Origin: Bifidobacterium mizhiense
GTDB taxonomy: Bacteria; Actinomycetota; Actinomycetes; Actinomycetales; Bifidobacteriaceae
Assembly: GCF_020884755.1 (NCBI RefSeq)
Contig: NZ_BPWE01000001.1
Span: 744,001 to 808,000 of the forward strand
Direction: 5' to 3'
DNA length: 64,000 nt
Shown here one piece after another: positions 60,370-64,000 of the stretch. How positions within the stretch are numbered: the first letter of the stretch is position 1; each line of letters starts with the position of its first letter. Under the pieces are notes generated by a model. The model was not told where the DNA came from, made no database searches, and was given only the letters and a program-made list of their open reading frames with translations. The position numbers and the translations under genes are program-made.

Positions 60370-61621
60370 TGCCCTCTTTCTCGCCGGCGCCAGGCAGGAT
60401 AGCTTCTACAGTCCATCCCCCGTTCTTGCCTGGTCCGCAACTCAGACTTCCTCCCATCAGTCGGCATTGCTCGCCAATCTGCTTGAGACCCACTCCTTGG
60501 TGGTCGTGAATGGCCGGTTCCCGATCGCCCAAGGTTCGCCCATGCTCATCCCCATGCCCATCGTCATGGATGCTGATGCGGAGGGTGCCGTCCTGCTCAT
60601 AGTCGCGGGAGATGACGATGGCGCTCGGATCTGAGGCGTGCCGGAGCGTGTTGGTGATGGCCTCTCTGCTGATGATGAAGCAGAGGTTGTCCTGTCTGGG
60701 ATCGTGCCGCTGACGCCCTGTTTCGGTAGATACGACAGCCAGACCAGCCACGCGGGCATGGGCGATTACAGTGTCGAGCTCGTCGAGCGTGTGCAGCCTG
60801 GAACCGAACCTGCGCCCATCATCATCGGACTCTTCAGGTAGCGCCTCATGCTCTTGGACAAGGGTACGGACGGCTTGTCGGGTGTCGGCCAATCCATCCC
60901 TGGACACCTGATTGATCTCCTTAAGCACTTCTTGCAGCTCTTCGACCTCAACCGAATCAGCAAATCCCTGGGACAGGGCAATGATCGTGGTGAGGTCGTG
61001 GCCCACGCTGTCGTGCAACTCCCCCGCTACTTGGGCGCGCGATATAGCCTGATCCCTTTGCCTGGCAAGCATCTCAGAGCGGATGCGCTCCTGCTCTTCA
61101 CGCTGCTGCGTCTCACGTCGAATCCGGTAGGACCTGACAGCTACGGCAATGGCCGCGACCGCCATGACGACAGCCATCCTGGCCGACCATTCCAGAAAGA
61201 GCATGTGCCCAGCATGCATGCTGACGGTGACCAGACTGACGGCCGCGACTACCTCACACACGCCTGCCGCAATCCTGGGTGCTGACGATAAACAGATGCA
61301 GAAATAGAGAGCCCCTACAAGTGGTATCAGGAAGCTATCGTCCGAGGTGGCAAATGACAGGCCAACGTATACCAGGGTCTCCATGGTCGTGATGAGCAGG
61401 GGAAATTGTCTGCTCCAGTACAGCAGGCAGGAGCACAGGAGTCCGATCAGGCCAATGACCGTCTTCCAAACGGGCAAAGGAATGTTCCCGGCCCAGACTG
61501 GAGGAAACGTGGGGGCGCTGACATAGAGAAGCGTGTAAACCAGGCTCAGCAGAGGCATGACGAACCTGGTCAAGCGTTGATTGCTCAATAGCTCGAATAG
61601 GTTGGTTGCCATACCCTTCAT
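60356..61621 (-). CDS. NarL-type sensor histidine kinase
   Basis: A 421-residue kinase with four to six hydrophobic segments in the first ~160 residues and no large extracytoplasmic domain. A HisKA_3 dimerisation domain follows with the phospho-histidine in AGELHDSVGHDLTTII. The ATPase domain has N-box ISREAITNTLRHAS and G2-box GVGLKQIGEQCR. The small sensor part suggests intramembrane sensing, perhaps through the adjacent transporter. GAGGGGG precedes the ATG. Confidence 0.93.
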   Translation of the reverse strand: MKGMATNLFELLSNQRLTRFVMPLLSLVYTLLYVSAPTFPPVWAGNIPLPVWKTVIGLIGLLCSCLLYWSRQFPLLITTMETLVYVGLSFATSDDSFLIPLVGALYFCICLSSAPRIAAGVCEVVAAVSLVTVSMHAGHMLFLEWSARMAVVMAVAAIAVAVRSYRIRRETQQREEQERIRSEMLARQRDQAISRAQVAGELHDSVGHDLTTIIALSQGFADSVEVEELQEVLKEINQVSRDGLADTRQAVRTLVQEHEALPEESDDDGRRFGSRLHTLDELDTVIAHARVAGLAVVSTETGRQRHDPRQDNLCFIISREAITNTLRHASDPSAIVISRDYEQDGTLRISIHDDGHGDEHGRTLGDREPAIHDHQGVGLKQIGEQCRLMGGSLSCGPGKNGGWTVEAILPGAGEKEGNAHD

Positions 61622-61659
61622 CGCGCCCCCTCACGCTGTCATGCTGAGGATCCCCGGGT

Positions 61660-63081
61660 TCATTCGCCAGTGTACTGTGCTATCACACCGGCAGGGGAAC
61701 GACCTGCTGATTTGCGCACCGTGACCCAGGAAGCCAGTGATGCCGCCGAAGTCAGAAGCAGGTAGACCAGCGCCCAGTGAGCCCAAGGTATGCCGATGCT
61801 GGCTGCGCCAAAGACCTTGCGGAATCCGACAGCATAAGCCATGACCGAGAGGATGCTAGAGGTAAAGGATATGAGTACGGCGGTAGTTGCCATGATGAAC
61901 CCTTCCAAAGCGGACATGATTTCAAGTTGGTTCGGGTCCGCGCCAGCAATCGAGATGAGGGACAGATCCAGGCTTCGACCGTGGGCTGAAATCAGGTATC
62001 CGGCGCACACTCCAGCCAACGTGACGACCAACGCGGGGCCCAGGAGCGTAATGAGCATGGAGAAATCAGAGCTGCTGACATCCAGGTTGGGAGGCAGCAG
62101 GCGACTGGAATCGGCGCTGGTCTGGTAGAAGGAATCAGTCATCATCAGCAATGAAATCCCCACAATCAGAGGTATGACTGTGGAGCTGAGGCTGCGCATG
62201 CGGGCGCTGGCTTGCCGGCAAGCGACCAGCCATGAGGGCTGGCGAAGAGCGACGAACCTGGTCCAACAGCTGGTGACCGTGCCCAGCAGGGAGGGACCCG
62301 CCGAGCAGATTGCGGCCAGCAGGAGCATGAAGCCGAAAGTGCTGCCCATGGCGATAAGCAGGATGGGTGCCGCGGTGCGCAAACGGACCAGTTGCTCACC
62401 AGGAATGGTCCGCGCTTGCATAATCGGCATCAGCATGATTGCCAAGGCTGCCAGCAAACACAAGGCAGCGGCGATACGACGAGCTAAACCTGCTGTTTTT
62501 GGAGGGATGATTGCCGCACGCAGAGATTCCACGGGACTGATCCTGCTGATGGTCCGGATGGTCAGCAGCGTGCCGATCAAGGCCATCAATACTCCGCATG
62601 AGGTTCCTGCTACCCAAGAAGCCAGCTGGTGGCTGGCGATAAAAGGCTGCCTGCCGATCAAAAACTGTGAGGTCTCCCAAGCATAGAGGGGATGGGCCAG
62701 CAGAAAAGAGGCCGCCAGCGAGACCACACTGGCCGCGAGCGCCAAAATGAATACGCGCATACAAGTCAGCGAGGTCAGCTGCCAGGGCGTGGCACCTTGC
62801 ATGGCCAGGAGGGCGAGGTTGCGTCTGCGCTGGTTGATCACCGACGAAACGACTTGCACAACGATCAACACCGCAGCAACGAGAAGAGCCACGAAGGGGA
62901 TCATCAAATTTTGGTAGGTAGTGCGGCCGTGCTCGGCCAGGCCAGGCAGATCGCCCAGGGCCTTGGCCGAAGAGAGCATCATGGCGAGCAGGCCGACCAT
63001 GGTTTGCGAGGCGATCAACACGAGGATGACGCCAGACCAAGCCAAGGGGGCATCCTTGAAATCTCGCAGAAGAAGTCGCAT
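61660..63081 (-). CDS. FtsX-like ABC transporter permease
   Basis: A 473-residue permease with about eight to ten hydrophobic segments in two FtsX-like blocks: a first near RRRNLALLAMQGATPWQLT and a second near ISIAGADPNQLEIMSALEGF. The coupling-type sequences follow the MacB/LolC pattern. It forms an ABC transporter with the ATPase encoded upstream; their start and stop codons overlap (TGATG). It is 38 bases upstream of the histidine kinase gene. Confidence 0.88.
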   Translation of the reverse strand: MRLLLRDFKDAPLAWSGVILVLIASQTMVGLLAMMLSSAKALGDLPGLAEHGRTTYQNLMIPFVALLVAAVLIVVQVVSSVINQRRRNLALLAMQGATPWQLTSLTCMRVFILALAASVVSLAASFLLAHPLYAWETSQFLIGRQPFIASHQLASWVAGTSCGVLMALIGTLLTIRTISRISPVESLRAAIIPPKTAGLARRIAAALCLLAALAIMLMPIMQARTIPGEQLVRLRTAAPILLIAMGSTFGFMLLLAAICSAGPSLLGTVTSCWTRFVALRQPSWLVACRQASARMRSLSSTVIPLIVGISLLMMTDSFYQTSADSSRLLPPNLDVSSSDFSMLITLLGPALVVTLAGVCAGYLISAHGRSLDLSLISIAGADPNQLEIMSALEGFIMATTAVLISFTSSILSVMAYAVGFRKVFGAASIGIPWAHWALVYLLLTSAASLASWVTVRKSAGRSPAGVIAQYTGE

Positions 63082-63818
63082 CAGACGCCCGCTTTCGGCA
63101 TGGGAACCTTATCGGCTGTGGCTATGCGACCGTCGCACAGATGCACCAGAGTATTGCAACGGGAGGCAACTTCCGGACTGTGGGTGACCATGATCACTGC
63201 GTGGCCCGGCCGATTAGCGAAGGCGGCAAGCTCATTGACGACCGCATTGCCGGTCTCCTGGTCAAGGGCGCCAGTAGGCTCATCGGCGAAGATGATATCG
63301 GGATCCGAAATCAACGCGCGAGCCAGAGCCACACGCTGCTGCTCGCCCCCTGACAGGAGGGTCACATTGGCCTCGAGCAGTCCCCTGATGCCCAATCTGT
63401 CCAGCAGCTTGGCCGCCTGATCCTCCGGCCAGCGGGTCTTGCGCAGAATAAAAGGCAGCTTGAGGTTGTCCTCTACACTCATCGAAGGCACCAAATTATA
63501 GGACTGGAAAACGAAGCCCAGGTGCGCACGGCGGAACCGTGCCGATGCCGCAAGCCCCATGGCAGAGATGCGCCGACCCAGAACTTCCACCTGGCCCGAG
63601 CTGACGGGTTCGAGACCAGCCAGGCAGTAGAGCAGGGTTGATTTGCCGCTACCCGATGGCCCTACAATCCCGGTCATTGCTCTCCAGGAGGCGGTGAACT
63701 CCACATTGTCCAGGAGAGTGATGGTCTCCCCCTTCCTGGGCGAAACCTGCTTGCATAGACCAGATGCATGGATGGCGAAGGGCTCGCCCTGGCCAGAAGG
63801 ATTGACAGTATGTTTCAT
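63081..63818 (-). CDS. ABC transporter ATPase (LolD/MacB type)
   Basis: A ~245-residue ATPase: Walker A GIVGPSGSGKSTLLYCLAG, the RRAHLGFVFQSYNLVP Q-loop of the LolD/MacB type, signature LLSGGEQQRVALARALI, and Walker B IIFADEPTGALDQET. MVTHSPEVASR carries the switch His. ATG at 63818 is preferred to a TTG at 63839. It pairs with the FtsX-like permease and probably exports or extracts a lipid-soluble antimicrobial under control of the adjacent two-component system. Confidence 0.92.
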   Translation of the reverse strand: MKHTVNPSGQGEPFAIHASGLCKQVSPRKGETITLLDNVEFTASWRAMTGIVGPSGSGKSTLLYCLAGLEPVSSGQVEVLGRRISAMGLAASARFRRAHLGFVFQSYNLVPSMSVEDNLKLPFILRKTRWPEDQAAKLLDRLGIRGLLEANVTLLSGGEQQRVALARALISDPDIIFADEPTGALDQETGNAVVNELAAFANRPGHAVIMVTHSPEVASRCNTLVHLCDGRIATADKVPMPKAGV

Positions 63819-64000
63819 GGCAGTATCCAGTGCCTGCAAACGGGTGAACGCCAGTATGAGTCTGTAATGCTCTGTACGTGCGGCAATGCATATTGAGCCG
63901 GATGTTTCATCGGAGCTCCCTCCCTCAGCGCACTTGCGAGGACAAGAGGTCGCCTCGCAGAGATGATTCTTTCAATCCGAGTACGGGGAATCAACGTCGG

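Overview
The window is a gene-dense, high-GC actinobacterial chromosome segment, most probably from a Bifidobacterium or close relative. The basis is the gene set and order rather than a marker gene: topA-tmk-holB with actinobacterial tails, a small Tad/Flp locus, ppk followed by a Nudix-histidine phosphatase fusion, dnaB-murT-gatD, amtB-glnB near ftsY, and actinobacterial-type inositol-phosphate synthase and LeuA. There is no prophage, IS element, integron or CRISPR array.

Layout. 0.1-1.6 kb: HPr and a LacI regulator. 1.6-7.7 kb: leftward topA-tmk-holB with 4-bp overlaps, and a PAP2 phosphatase. 7.8-10.7 kb: SRP RNA, UDP-galactopyranose mutase and inositol-phosphate synthase. 10.9-16.0 kb: a bifunctional penicillin-binding protein, leuA and a small unknown protein. 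16.0-23.3 kb: a sugar-acid catabolic island (phosphotriesterase-like lactonase, ulaD, ulaE, PfkB kinase, MFS permease, araD) with a divergent SorC regulator. 23.4-29.5 kb: asd, a two-gene aspartate kinase, recR and dnaX. 29.6-34.2 kb: a compact leftward Tad/Flp pilus locus. 34.9-39.9 kb: ppk, a Nudix/phosphatase fusion, an unknown protein and upp. 40.1-44.3 kb: a large orphan FtsX-like permease, a glycerophosphodiesterase and an aldo/keto reductase. 44.4-50.4 kb: a UbiB-like kinase, a phasin-like protein and gatD-murT-dnaB. 50.7-55.9 kb: a MATE exporter, glnB-amtB, ftsY and a membrane protein. 56.1-63.8 kb: an ABC-2 exporter with a small membrane protein, a GNAT enzyme, and a four-gene response regulator/histidine kinase/FtsX permease/ATPase array.

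The most interesting system is the 16-23 kb island. It carries the late enzymes of L-ascorbate (Ula) catabolism, which should deliver D-xylulose-5-phosphate to a phosphoketolase shunt. The PTS permease and UlaG lactonase are replaced by an MFS permease, a PfkB sugar kinase and a phosphotriesterase-family lactonase. The UlaD protein has Arg and Glu where the D-x-K-x-x-D motif has Lys and the second Asp. Paired inverted operator-like sites flank the regulator promoter, one covering its start codon.

Other points to follow: a multibranched RNA-like element before upp, a strong hairpin before ppk, a PII protein without Tyr51, a MurT without its zinc-ribbon cysteines, an aspartate kinase split into two genes, and a thymidylate kinase with a long acidic tail next to a topoisomerase with a basic tail. 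All calls are from reading the sequence. No database or structure computation was run.
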